Shown piece by piece: positions 34,935 through 45,193 of a stretch of DNA of 64,000 nucleotides. Every line of letters begins with the position of its first letter. Position 1 is the first letter of the stretch. The notes under the pieces were generated by a model, which was given only the letters and a program-made list of their open reading frames with translations, had not been told where the DNA came from and made no database searches. A program made the position numbers and the translations under genes. Source of the stretch: Trifolium pratense (Eukaryota > Streptophyta > Magnoliopsida > Fabales > Fabaceae); NCBI RefSeq assembly GCF_020283565.1, contig NC_060063.1, positions 44,848,856 to 44,912,855 on the forward strand, in the 5' to 3' direction.

Positions 34935-35880
34935 TATTATATATAGGTTAAATAAATGTTTTTATCAATATAAAAAAAAATCCATATAACTATCTCAAAT
35001 TTTATTTTTTAGGTTCCTATAAAATATTTCATTAACTTTTAATCCCTCAATTATTTTCGGTCATGATTTTTTATTACTGCTCTTAAAATCAACTCATATG
35101 TAACCTTTAAAATTTTGAATTATTTTTTGCAGTCACATTTAATTAGTACGTTAGAAAATGTTCTCGCAAAAGATTAAATATTTTTATCTCTTGTTAAAAA
35201 ATTCTAATTTTTTCTGCAAGAGATTTTTATAATATTATAAGCATAAATACAAAAAATCGTTTAAAAATGTGAAGAGTACCATGAGTTGACTTAGAAGCAG
35301 GATTCAAAAGTTGTGAAAAATTTTATAGGGAACATGCTCCCTTTATCAGTAATTCTTGACTAATGACTAACTAAAATTACTGCAAATTGTTCACCCATAA
35401 AATCAAATTACTATAAATTGGTTCATAAGAAAATTATGCTTTAGTAACTTGAAATTGTATGCATCAAATATTTATTTAATTTGTAGTAATTGGGCAAGGG
35501 AAACTTGGTAAAGAAGCTTATTTGAAAGAGGCAATTAACAATTTGCCAACATTGGGAGACAAACAAACTGCCTTCAGCATTGAATTTGAATATGATAGCA
35601 ACTTTGGAATTCCTGGAGCATTCAAAATTAAGAACTTTATGTCAACTGAGTTCTTACTTGTGAGCTTGACTCTTGATGATATCCCAAACATTGGAACCAT
35701 TCACTTTGTTTGCAACTCCTGGATTTACAATGCACAAAACTACCAAACTGATCGTATTTTCTTCTCCAACAATGTAAGACCAATCTATCCATCAAATAGT
35801 ATTGAAATTTAATATATTTTTTAATTTATTATTGAAAAAAAATTCATATTTTATATGATAGAATAAAAGTCAAAATATCC

Positions 35881-35990
35881 CTATGAGTTTAACTTAGTTG
35901 GTATGGATATCATATTATATATACACAAACCCCGAACATTCCACTTATTCACATTTAAAGTAAAATTTCTAGCCATTACACTACTTGACA
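35881..35990 (+). repeat. tRNA-derived SINE-like element in LOX-C intron 2
   Basis: A box A-like head (TTTAACTTAGTTGGTATGG), remains of box B (AACCCCGAACATTCC), and the tail CATTACACTACTTGACAAAA match the element at 21765-21905 in order. Confidence 0.62.
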
Positions 35991-37226
35991 AAAAAAAAAA
36001 AAGTTAAAGTCACTCATCTCTTTTCAAATTTGTTTGAGTGATATATATATATATACATCATTTTTTACACTCATTTAATTGATTAATTGGGTGACACTCA
36101 CCACCCTTAAATTATTACTCAAAACTTGACATCATTGATTAAATATAAATGTAGACATACCTTTCAAATGACACACCAGCTCCATTAGTCTACTATAGAC
36201 AAGAAGAACTGAAGACTTTAAGAGGAGATGGAATAGGAGAGCGTAAAGAATGGAACAGAGTCTATGATGATGATGTTTACAATGATTTGGGTGATCCCGA
36301 TAAAGGTCAAAGTTATGCTCGTCCAATTTTGGGAGGATCTAGCGGTCATCCTTATCCTCGTAGGGGAAGAACAGGCAGAAAACCAACAACAACAGGTTAG
36401 AATATGTGCTTATATTCTTATCTAGCTTTTTTTAAATCACACCATTTCTATAAAAAAAATTGTCCGCATTTTGAATATTCTCTACGTCCCAAAATGAATG
36501 ACTTAAAATTGAAGAATAATTTCATGACAATAAAAAATATTTTATTGTTGCTTATATTTTTTATTGAATTATCTCAACAGATCCTAATACAGAGAGTAGA
36601 AGCAATAGTGTGTATATTCCAAGAGATGAGGCTTTTGGCCACTTGAAATCTTCAGACTTTCTTGTTTATGGACTTAAATCTGTATCCCAAGATGTAATTC
36701 CATTGATAAAATCTGTATTTGACAGAAACTTCACACCAAATGAATTTGATAGCTTTGATGATGTGCTTGATCTGTATGAAGGAGGAATTAAGCTGCCTAC
36801 AGATATACTTAGCCAAATTAGTCCTTTACCTGTGTTATCAGAAATCTTCCGAACTGATGGTGAACAATTCCTCAAGTTTCCAACACCTAAAGTAATTCAA
36901 GGTATATTAATTCTATTAATATTATCGGTTATTAGATTAATCTAACGATTGAGATTTGGTAAAGATAGATGGAGGGCCGAAGAAGATTCAATTTTTTTAA
37001 AATGATACGACCTTCTGTGTAAAATTTTATAATTTTAATTTTTTAATGAAGAACTTATATATGCGCTAATCATTATTATACTAATCTTTTGAGTAGTGAG
37101 CAAGTCTGCGTGGATGACTGATGAAGAGTTTGGAAGAGAGATTATTGCTGGTGTAAATCCTGGTTTAATTCGCAGCCTGCAAGTAAGCTTAAGATGTTCA
37201 TTAATGTTTAACAATAATTATAAAAA

Positions 37227-37411
37227 GGGTCTTGCTAAACAGTGCCTCCGGGGCACTCTTTAAGAATTCTATTTAAAGAAATAATTTACTCAAAAAGTGG
37301 AATATTTCAATTTTCGAGGCGTTGACTTCACACATTTCCATAAAATTTTAACAAAAACTTACTATTTAAGATGCTTAAATAGTGCCCCGGGGGCACTGTT
37401 TAGCATTTTCC
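37227..37411. mobile_element. MULE-type MITE in LOX-C intron 5
   Basis: Inverted ends GGGTCTTGCTAAACAGTGCC and, reverse complement of the right end, GGAAAATGCTAAACAGTGCC. Flanked by TTATAAAAA at 37218-37226 and 37412-37420. Length 185 bp. Confidence 0.88.
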
Positions 37412-37435
37412 TTATAAAAATATATACATAGCTCA

Positions 37436-37690
37436 CTATAACAAAACTGCTTGGAGCGTCAGCCACAGGCAAACACTACATAGCGTCGGTTTAGCGTCTA
37501 TGTTGAGGCTGACACTTAAATGCCCAAAGCTAGACATTTACGTCCAGGAGACGCTATATAGCGCCTGTCTCGGGTGACACTAATCCGAAGCTATACACAT
37601 ATCTATAAAGCAGACGCTAATAGCTTTAGTTTGTTGGTGACGCTTTCATTTTCTTCGATGCCACTTTATAGAGTCCGCTTGGCAGAAAAT
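37436..37690 (+). mobile_element. Possible CACTA-element end in LOX-C intron 5
   Basis: Begins CACTATAACAAAA, close to the usual CACTA terminus, and is followed by repeated subterminal AGCGTC / GACGCT motifs in both orientations. The opposite terminus is not found within the intron, so this is a fragment. Confidence 0.5.
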
Positions 37691-38734
37691 TGATTAAAAC
37701 TATGAAGTTTTATAATTTATAGGATAGAAAATTGATTATAGTTTTAGTTAATAATTAATAAATTAAGATAATTATAGGAACTGAAAAATTATTTAACTAT
37801 GAGAAATATGGATTGGACTCAACCTTAAAAAATCGACTTGTAAAGTGGAGATTATCTTCTAACTCATATTCATACTATTTCATATCCGATGTTAGACTTT
37901 TTAATATGACTTTAACAACATTTATACACTTAAGTTTCCCTGATTGTTTAACATAGTTCCTTTCATGATTTTCCAAAATAATTACAGGAGTTTCCTCCAA
38001 AAAGTAAGCTTGATAGTGCAGTCTATGGTGATCATACTAGCACAATAACCAAAGAGCACATACAGCTTAACTTAGAGGGTCTCACTGTTGATGAGGTAAA
38101 GATAAATAGTGTCTCATATGTTGTGAATTCCATTGTTTTTGTTTCTTAAATTTATAGCCAAATTCAACTTTTTTGTTTCTTAAATTTATAGCCAAATTCA
38201 ACATACTTTGTGGTATGGTTCCAATGAGAATAAAATTGACCAAGTTATTTATTTTTATATTTTTGAGCAGGCTATACAAAACAAGACATTGTTCTTGCTA
38301 GAACACCATGACACAATAATTCCATATCTAAGGCTAATAAACTCAACTTCCACAAAGGCCTATGCTTCAAGAACGATTCTTTTCTTGAAAAATGATGGAA
38401 CTTTAAAGCCTTTGGCCATTGAGCTAAGCCTTCCACATCCTGAAGGAGATCAATTTGGTGTAACTAGTAATGTCTACTTGCCTGCAATTGAAGGTGTTGA
38501 AAGTACTATTTGGCTACTTGCCAAGGCTTATGTTATAGTAAATGACTCATGCTATCATCAACTTGTCAGCCATTGGTATATAAATTATTTATAATGTTCA
38601 ACCAAACAAACACTATAAAAAAGAAGCTTAAACAAAAAGAGAAGGGGGATATATGTACCCAAAAAAAAAAGAGAAGGGGGATACAGGTCAAAACTTTCAC
38701 ATTTCTTACTTGAGAAGATTTAAAAAAATAATAG

Positions 38735-38882
38735 AAGTAATAAAATTAGTGACAAAAGAGCGACGGAGAAAATGAAATCCCTCTCTAATTTCGTCGTTAC
38801 AAAATTTTGTGACAGAATTAGAGAGAATTCTATGTTTTCCGCTCTAAATTTCAGTCACTAATATATTTATTTTTTATTAGTG
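38735..38882. repeat. Inverted-repeat insertion in LOX-C intron 7
   Basis: ATTAGTGAC…CTCTCTAATT and AATTAGAGAG…GTCACTAAT are inverted partners. It lies just upstream of the damaged acceptor. A similar 'GTGACTGATTTAG' palindrome-rich patch occupies intron 8 (39205-39365). Confidence 0.55.
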
Positions 38883-40006
38883 AAATGTAATTTCATGTAG
38901 TTGTTGATTATGAATAACTTTTCATGGATTACATGTTAAATACTCATGCAGTTGTTGAACCATTTGTCATAGCAACAAATAGACAACTTAGTGTGCTTCA
39001 TCCTATTTATAAACTATTATATCCTCATTATCGTGATACCATGAATATAAATGCACTTGCTAGATCATCCTTAGTCAATGCAAATGGTATTATTGAAAAG
39101 ACATTCTTGTGGGGAGGATATGCTATGGAGATATCTTCAAAAGTTTATAAGGATTGGATTTTTACAGACCAAGCCCTGCCTGCTGATCTTATCAAAAGGT
39201 AATTCTTGCGAGACTATTTAGCGACTATGTAGTGACTGAATTATTTTAGTCGAATAGCGCTGATTTAGTGACAAACTTTCTAATTGGTCGCTAAATAAGT
39301 TTGTGACTGATTTAGAGACTGATTTGTGATATGTCACTAAATTATTAGTCGCTAATATTAGTGACCAATTTGATATTAACCTTATCGGTTATTGTACATT
39401 TGTACTCTTGTTTATTCAGAGGAATAGCAGTAGAGAATTCAACTTCCCCTCACGGTCTTCGTCTAGTGATAGAGGATTACCCTTATGCTGTTGACGGACT
39501 AGACATTTGGGACGCTATTAAGACATGGGTACACGACTATGTTTCGATATACTTCGTATCAGATGACAAAATTCAGCAAGACTCTGAACTCCAATCTTGG
39601 TGGAAAGAAGTCGTAAAAGTGGGTCATGGTGACAAGAACAATTACACCAAAGTATGATGAGCTAGCCACCAATCCTCAAAAGGCTTACTTGAGAACAATT
39701 ACACCAAAGTTTCAAACTCTCATTGATCTTTCAGTCATAGAAATATTGTCAAGACATGCTTCAGATGAGTACTACCTTGGACAAAGAGACAGTGCTGAGT
39801 ATTGGACTTCTGATACAAATGCCTTAGCAGCCTTCAAGAAGTTTGGAAAAACACTAGCTGAAATTGAGGGACAACTCATAATAAGGAACAATAATGAGTC
39901 ATTGAGAAACAGAGTTGGGCCAGTTACTATGCCTTATACCCTTCTTTATCCTTCAAGTGAAGAGGGGCTAACTTTTAGAGGGATTCCCAATAGTATCTCT
40001 ATCTAA

Positions 40007-40467
40007 AAGGGTGTTGTTGGATTGTGAAGAATAAAGTGTGGTTGTGGTTTTAAATAAATTGTGTGATAGGGAATTTCAATTATGTATAATTATGTTGTGG
40101 TTTTGATTGCTTGCTTGATAATATGACAATAATGTAAGCAATTATGCATTTGTATATAGTGTTGTATTTACAATATGTAAAGTGGATCCCTTAAACAATT
40201 TGTAATATTTTACTTCATGTCAGATTATTGGTTTATAAGAATAAATTATGGATTTAAGTTTGTACCTAGTGGTTTTAGAAACTTTTGATAATTGAAGTAA
40301 AAAATCTGAACTTTTGGTGATAACAAGTTAACACTTCTTGCTTTCAAAAAAAAAAGGTTAAGAATTCCTCAACACAATTTTTAAGATTTTGTTTGCGAGT
40401 TGATTTTTGATGAGGAAGTAAAGGGAGCTAGGGCTTATTTTTCTTTTCTAAATTAAGAATATTATAA
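40007..40467. other. LOX-C 3' flank, no gene seen
   Basis: AATAAA at 40030-40035 is a plausible poly-A signal of LOX-C. Nothing else is recognised up to the T-run at about 40468 that marks the next LINE remnant. Confidence 0.5.
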
Positions 40468-42880
40468 TTTTTTTTTAAAAAAAATTATTGATAAGCACAA
40501 CACCTAAATACAAGGAGTGTTTAGTGAGGTAAAGAAACTATTTACAAGAAAATAGCAACAAACAAAACAAGGAAAGACACAATAGTTTCAACAAGAGCAG
40601 GCAGGCCCCCCTCTACCACAATGGGTCGGCCCAGTTTCAACAACAAGAGACCCCACATCAATTTGAACCATCACACCCCCCGTTTCTATTGGAATAACAT
40701 CCTCATTTCTTGTCCCCTTCGCAGGATCTGAGAGTGACCCCACAATTACATTTCTCAATATCGTTTTTGGTCCAGCTGACTCTACAAACCTAGGACATGA
40801 TGTGTCCCCATCACAGTTGACATTTTCATCCACCAACTTACCAGAGTTTCCCAAAAGATTAGGGCTATCTTCTGACACTTCTTCCTTGTTACTCATCTCT
40901 TTTCCCGAACTTTCGTCACCATCACCAACTTTCCTCCGACGCCTCTCAATATCCAGCAAAATCTGACAGCTATCTGAAACGTCAGCATCACTGCCCAATT
41001 CCGAAATGCCATCCACCATGGCTACCACTGAAGCTCCGCCATGAGAAGAAGCCCTAGATGAAACATCATCTTCTCTACCACAACTCCTTATACTCACCCC
41101 ACTCCCTTCCGACCAACTTCTAAGCTCTTCTATGACACGGATCGCGAACCTTTGCCTAAGCACCTTCACCACCATGGAGGAGTCGATCATCAGTCTTTCA
41201 AAATCTTTATCCTAGCAGCATCACATCTTTCCATATGCTTTGTTTGTATATTGTTGTGAATTCGTCTTAAAATCACACCAATAAAAGAACTTGATGTGTG
41301 GAGCAATAGAACGACAACCAATAATTAAGTGGAATAAGCAATAATAATAACCGATAAACAAGATAAAGGAGAAGAAAGAACACAATATTTGTTTACCCAG
41401 TTCGGTCCAATAATGACCTAGTCTGAGGGAGAGAGCAGCCCCTCCGTTCCACTATATCAATGAGTAACTTTACAAAGAAATTCCCAATTGAGTTAAAAGA
41501 ATTAATACTAATTCTACCCAAATCCTGAATCTCTTCCCGTGGCCAAGAGACTCAATTTGATAAGTGTTTCCCAAGGTGTAATCAATCCCCTTTGCCCAAC
41601 CCTAGAGTTATACCAAGAGACAACCCCTCTTATTTCTCTCTAAAACTCTAGCCTTGTGTCGGCGACAAATCCTAATTGAAAACCCTACATTGTTGCTCCG
41701 TTTCTCTCTCAATGTTTCTATGAATAAAGTGATCCCTATTTATAGAAAAATATATGCCAAAAAACTAGTAACAAATCTATTTTAAAATAAAACAAATCAA
41801 AGTCAGAATACCCTCCAAGAAAAGATTTTTCCCAAAAAAACAGCAAAACAACACATTCTGTCAAAACGCGCTGCGCCTGGGCGTGAGCTCCCACGCCTGG
41901 GCGTGAGAAGGCAGAATTGATCCCAGTTCTGCACGTCTGGGCGTCAGCTCCCACGCCTGGGCGTGAGCAGTCAGAATCTCCCAAAAACATGATTTTCTGA
42001 CTTCTTGTTACCGAGATTTCAAGGCATATCCAACATATATCAACATCAATGAATCTACCAAACTTGAAAGCTATGGCTCTAAAGAGATCAAATCCCCACG
42101 CATGTAACGGGACACCGTAACACCGGATCCAAGTAACCCTTTGATTTAAAACCAAAGAGGGAGACCACGAAACAATCTTTTCGAACAGAGAGAACCACCA
42201 CCCCACCGACTTCATGACCTCTTTCACCTCACCCACCCTATAACTCCATACCAAGATCTTCCTATAACCAAGAGTGCAAATTTTGAAACTTTGGAAACCA
42301 TTCAACCAAAACTGATTTTGAATGGTACTTGCTTCCTTGTCATCAATTAGATAACCAACATATGCACCACCTAACTTGGCCACCACCTCATCTTCCACCT
42401 CCCATACAACCACTGGCTTGAGTTGAGAATCTTCTAGCGTTACTTCATCCCTCCTATCGACCTTCAGACCCTCCTCAATCACAGTACTTTTGAATGACCT
42501 GTCCATCTTGGCATGGTTCTGCTCCCTCATCCTCTCCGAGCGGTGAGCCTCCTTATCTAGCGGTGGCTGTGTATTTTTACGAAACTTTGAGAGATTAACT
42601 CTCAATTGAAACGTACCCACCCAGATATCCGAGATTCTCCGTAGCATCTCCGAAGTGTCATGAACCTCTCTGAACTTGTCAAACCCGAAACAGCGGCCTT
42701 GTTTATCCACCTTATTGGAGATATACACTTCCCCCACCCTTGCAAATCTAGCAAAACGAGACCACAGATCAGCTGCCTTGATATCATCAGGGAAGTTAGT
42801 GAAGAAAAAAGATGTTGTTTCCTGGTTCAACCGATGGACAAAACCACTTGGACGTGACCTGCTTCCTTAACCACCTTTTC
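40468..42880 (-). pseudogene. LINE ORF1-only remnant (RRM type), split by a solo LTR
   Basis: Minus-strand coding remains at 42830-42040 and 41250-40588. The N-terminal part has an RRM-like start (SFFFTNFPDD, ADLWSRFARFARVGEVYI, GRCFGFDKFREV), as in RRM-type ORF1 proteins of plant LINEs, followed by a DUF4283-like region (ILVWSYRVGEVKEVMKSVGW, TWIRCYGVPLHAW). After removal of the LTR and one target copy, the frame continues into DAARIKIL-like sequence and then, after a small frame slip, into IDSSMVVKVLRQRFAIRVIE. A T-run at about 40468-40476 looks like the poly-A end. No ORF2 lies between, so it is internally deleted. The frame at 41736-42830 runs into the LTR and should not be read as one protein. 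Confidence 0.82.
41254..42035 (-). mobile_element. Solo LTR nested in the LINE remnant
   Basis: 782 bp, TGTTGTGAATT…ATATCCAACA on the plus strand, flanked by TATAT at 41249-41253 and 42036-42040. In minus orientation it has a TATA-like TCTATAAATAGGG near 41740, so the LTR probably points that way. Near 41870-41970 it carries four imperfect copies of CACGCCTGGGCGTGAGC, a short GC-rich tandem motif. Confidence 0.88.
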
Positions 42881-43249
42881 CTTTCCCCACACCCTCTCTC
42901 TACTTTCTCTCTCATACTTAGACCTGTTCATTTTGAGTTTTGACAACTCTATCATGATTTTGGAGTCTCAAAATTTTGAGGTTCTATAACTTGCGGTCTA
43001 TAAAAATAATTATATATCATCAATGTTTGTAAAATATTATATGTACATCAATATATTATTGGTAGACTATGTACAAGGTTTATCATTTAATCATTTATTA
43101 TGATATGTTTCTTTTTTTTGTTATTTACAATTTAAATAGAGGATGATTCATTTTAAATTTTTATTTTTTTATTAGAGGCTCATTTTTAATATTCAAAACC
43201 TCAAAATAGTCACGGTCGGCTCTACTATATAATTATTATTTAGGTCTTT
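42881..43249. other. Spacer, no gene seen
   Basis: AT-rich. GTTGTCAAAACTCAAAATGA-type and AGTCACGGTCGGCTCTAC phrases suggest worn repeat ends; nothing coding. Confidence 0.4.
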
Positions 43250-44275
43250 CAAAGACTAAATTGTCTGGAATGATTGATTCTGTTTGGAGACTCTTTCATA
43301 ACAAGTTGCCTACTGATGAAAACATGTGTTCTAGAGGTTGTGCTATTGTTTTCAAATGTAATCCTTGTGGTGCTAGTCTAGAATCTTCCTTGCATCTCTT
43401 TTGCTTGTGTCATTTTGCCACTTAGATTTGGAGTTGGTTGCGGCATATAGCATTGGAATACATGTTGATACTGGCTCTCTGCAGCATATCCTCACCTCTT
43501 AGGATAAGTCTTGGTTTGGTCAGTGCAAACTTGTCATCCAGAGTGCCATTATAAATATTTTTAACACTATTTGATTTTTCCGGAATAGTTGAAAGTTTAA
43601 GGATAAAAAAATAGATTGGAGAACTGCTATCAATTCTATTATTTCTAATGTTTCTCTTATTGGAAATTATACTACAATTTATGTTGCTCATAACATGACA
43701 AAACTAAATAGTGAAAACTCTTAAAGTTTGTCATGTGATGATTCATCCTTCTAAAATCAAATAGATCTTGTGACATCCTCCTGTAATATCTTAGACTAAA
43801 TATAACTCAGATGGATGTGTTCGTGGAAGTCTTAGCAATGCATGATTGTGTGTTCATAGACTATCTAGCTAATGTTTTAGGTTGTTATGCTTCTAATATT
43901 TGTGTTTCTTTTGTTCTCCATGCTGAATTGATGGGAGCTATTTTGACCATTGAAATTGCTTTTGATAAGGATTGACATCATCTTTGGCTCAAAACTAATT
44001 TTCAACTTGTTACCCTGGCTTTCATGAAATCCCACATTATATCTTAGACTCTTCATAATAGATAGAGGAATTGCATTCACGTTTTTTTTTTTCCAAATGC
44101 ATTTTAAAGTCACTCCCATTTTTAGAGAAGGAAATTGTTGTGCTAATAAAATGATCAACAATGATTTATCTACAAACAACTTCTGTTGGTGGAGAATTTT
44201 GCTTAACTCTATTTGAAATGTTTTCAATCATGGTGTCGGTAGGATAGATTTGCCTTTATATAGGTTTTGTTGATT
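43250..44275 (+). pseudogene. Degraded LINE ORF2 C-terminus (zf-RVT and RNase H)
   Basis: Plus-strand pieces, with several stops and shifts, read in order: SVWRLFHNKLPTDENMCSRG, CNPCGASLESSLHLFCLCHF (zf-RVT), then KYNSDGCVRGSLSNA, HAELMGAILTIEIAFDKD, HLWLKTNFQLV and FREGNCCANKM. The last four are the successive RNase H motifs with the catalytic D, E, D region and the C-terminal ANK(M) helix. It is opposite in direction to the neighbouring ORF1 remnant, so it is a different element. Confidence 0.85.
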
Positions 44276-44417
44276 TTGTTGTTTATGTTTGAATCATTGT
44301 TTAATCTTTATACTATTTTTTCTTTCACCACGGTTTTATCTCATTGAATTTTTGTTGATAAATTTTTTAATGATACATAGTGTTTCTTACACCTTGAGTT
44401 TCGATTTAGTCATCAAG

Positions 44418-44517
44418 ATTCTTTTTTTTGTTTACAATGAGCTGAGAATCGAACCCAGGACCTATAACATACTACCCAAACCCCTCACCACTAGACCAAA
44501 CCTAGTGGCTTTAGTCA
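44418..44517 (-). repeat. tRNA-like SINE head
   Basis: On the minus strand: GGTTTGGTCTAGTGGTGAGG (box A-like) and then GGTTCGATTCTCAGC (perfect box B-like). The spacing of about 45 bases fits a pol III promoter. It lacks a foldable acceptor stem, so it is not called a tRNA. Confidence 0.55.
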
Positions 44518-45193
44518 TCAAGATTATTCAAGATTCTTTTGTATTGTTCTAATTTTATTTTTATTTAAGATTTAAGATATTTCATTTTCATTAGAGTATT
44601 TCTTAGGTTACATCTCTAAGATGTCAATCTTGTTGAGATATTTTAGTTGACACGTTTGTAATATTTTGGCATTTAAAAAAATAATAAATTCTATAAAAAA
44701 AAATTAAATAATAAATAGTACTTTATCCGATCTATATTTATTCAAAAATTAATTAATTTAGTTTATATTATTGATAAAATAAATCAGTTATTTTTGTCCC
44801 AAATATAAATAAAAAAAATTAGGTTCATTGAATCATTTATATATTTGGTCTAGACTAAATACATAAATAATTCATTTTTTTTTATCACTACATACATAAA
44901 TGATTCATTGAACCTACAAAATAATTTTTCCTATATGAAATCAGAGAGAATAAAATATAACAAAAAAGAAAAATTAGAAAAGAAAATCCCAGAAGAAGTA
45001 AACGAGATCTCACCATTTCCTAATCACCCCTCTCAATCATCTTGGCGCCACACTTCTCATTGCCACATGTCCAGGTGTCAAATGACTGTAACCCCAAAAT
45101 ACATTCTTTGAGTACCAGCGCTTTTGATTTTCTATGAACAAACGGAGCCAGAAGCTGAAATTACAATAAGCGCTTATTGCTTGTTGAATTTGA
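44518..45193. other. Spacer and TRB promoter region
   Basis: 44700-44930 resembles a worn Stowaway-like repeat (ACTTTATCCGATCTATATTTA…). The stretch from about 44940 to the ATG at 45194 is the likely promoter and 5' leader of the TRB gene; no clear TATA box is visible. Confidence 0.4.

Larger units (their letters stand above)
33365..40006 (+). pseudogene. Lipoxygenase LOX-C, broken
   Basis: Nine exon-equivalents can be placed: 33365-33566, 35487-35773, 36155-36395, 36581-36901, 37097-37182, 37988-38095, 38271-38575, 38935-39198, 39420-40006. Exons 1-8 are open and of the same lengths and phases as LOX-B (exon 1 is shorter). Two lesions are visible. The acceptor before exon 8 reads ACAT at 38931-38934 where LOX-A and LOX-B have ACAG. 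Exon 9 lacks about 57 codons between VGHGD and YDELA, the part holding one His and one Asn iron ligand, and the join is out of frame, so the frame ends at TGA 39655-39657; the rest (to SISI at 40006) is readable in another frame. The promoter TATA and a 3' AATAAA (40030) remain. Introns are crowded with insertions (solo LTR, MITEs, a CACTA-like end, a SINE-like copy). A truncated, inactive protein is the most it could make. Confidence 0.92.

Noticed and set aside
39626..40006. A separate 126-residue lipoxygenase-like gene
   Set aside because: It is the out-of-frame continuation of LOX-C exon 9 after the deletion junction, not an independent gene.
41736..42830. A single 364-residue protein on the minus strand
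   Set aside because: It is a chance fusion of a LINE ORF1 remnant and the body of a solo LTR, shown by the TATAT target repeats and TGTT…AACA ends.
44418..44517. A functional tRNA gene
   Set aside because: Box A and box B-like motifs are present but no acceptor or anticodon stem can be folded; better read as a SINE head.
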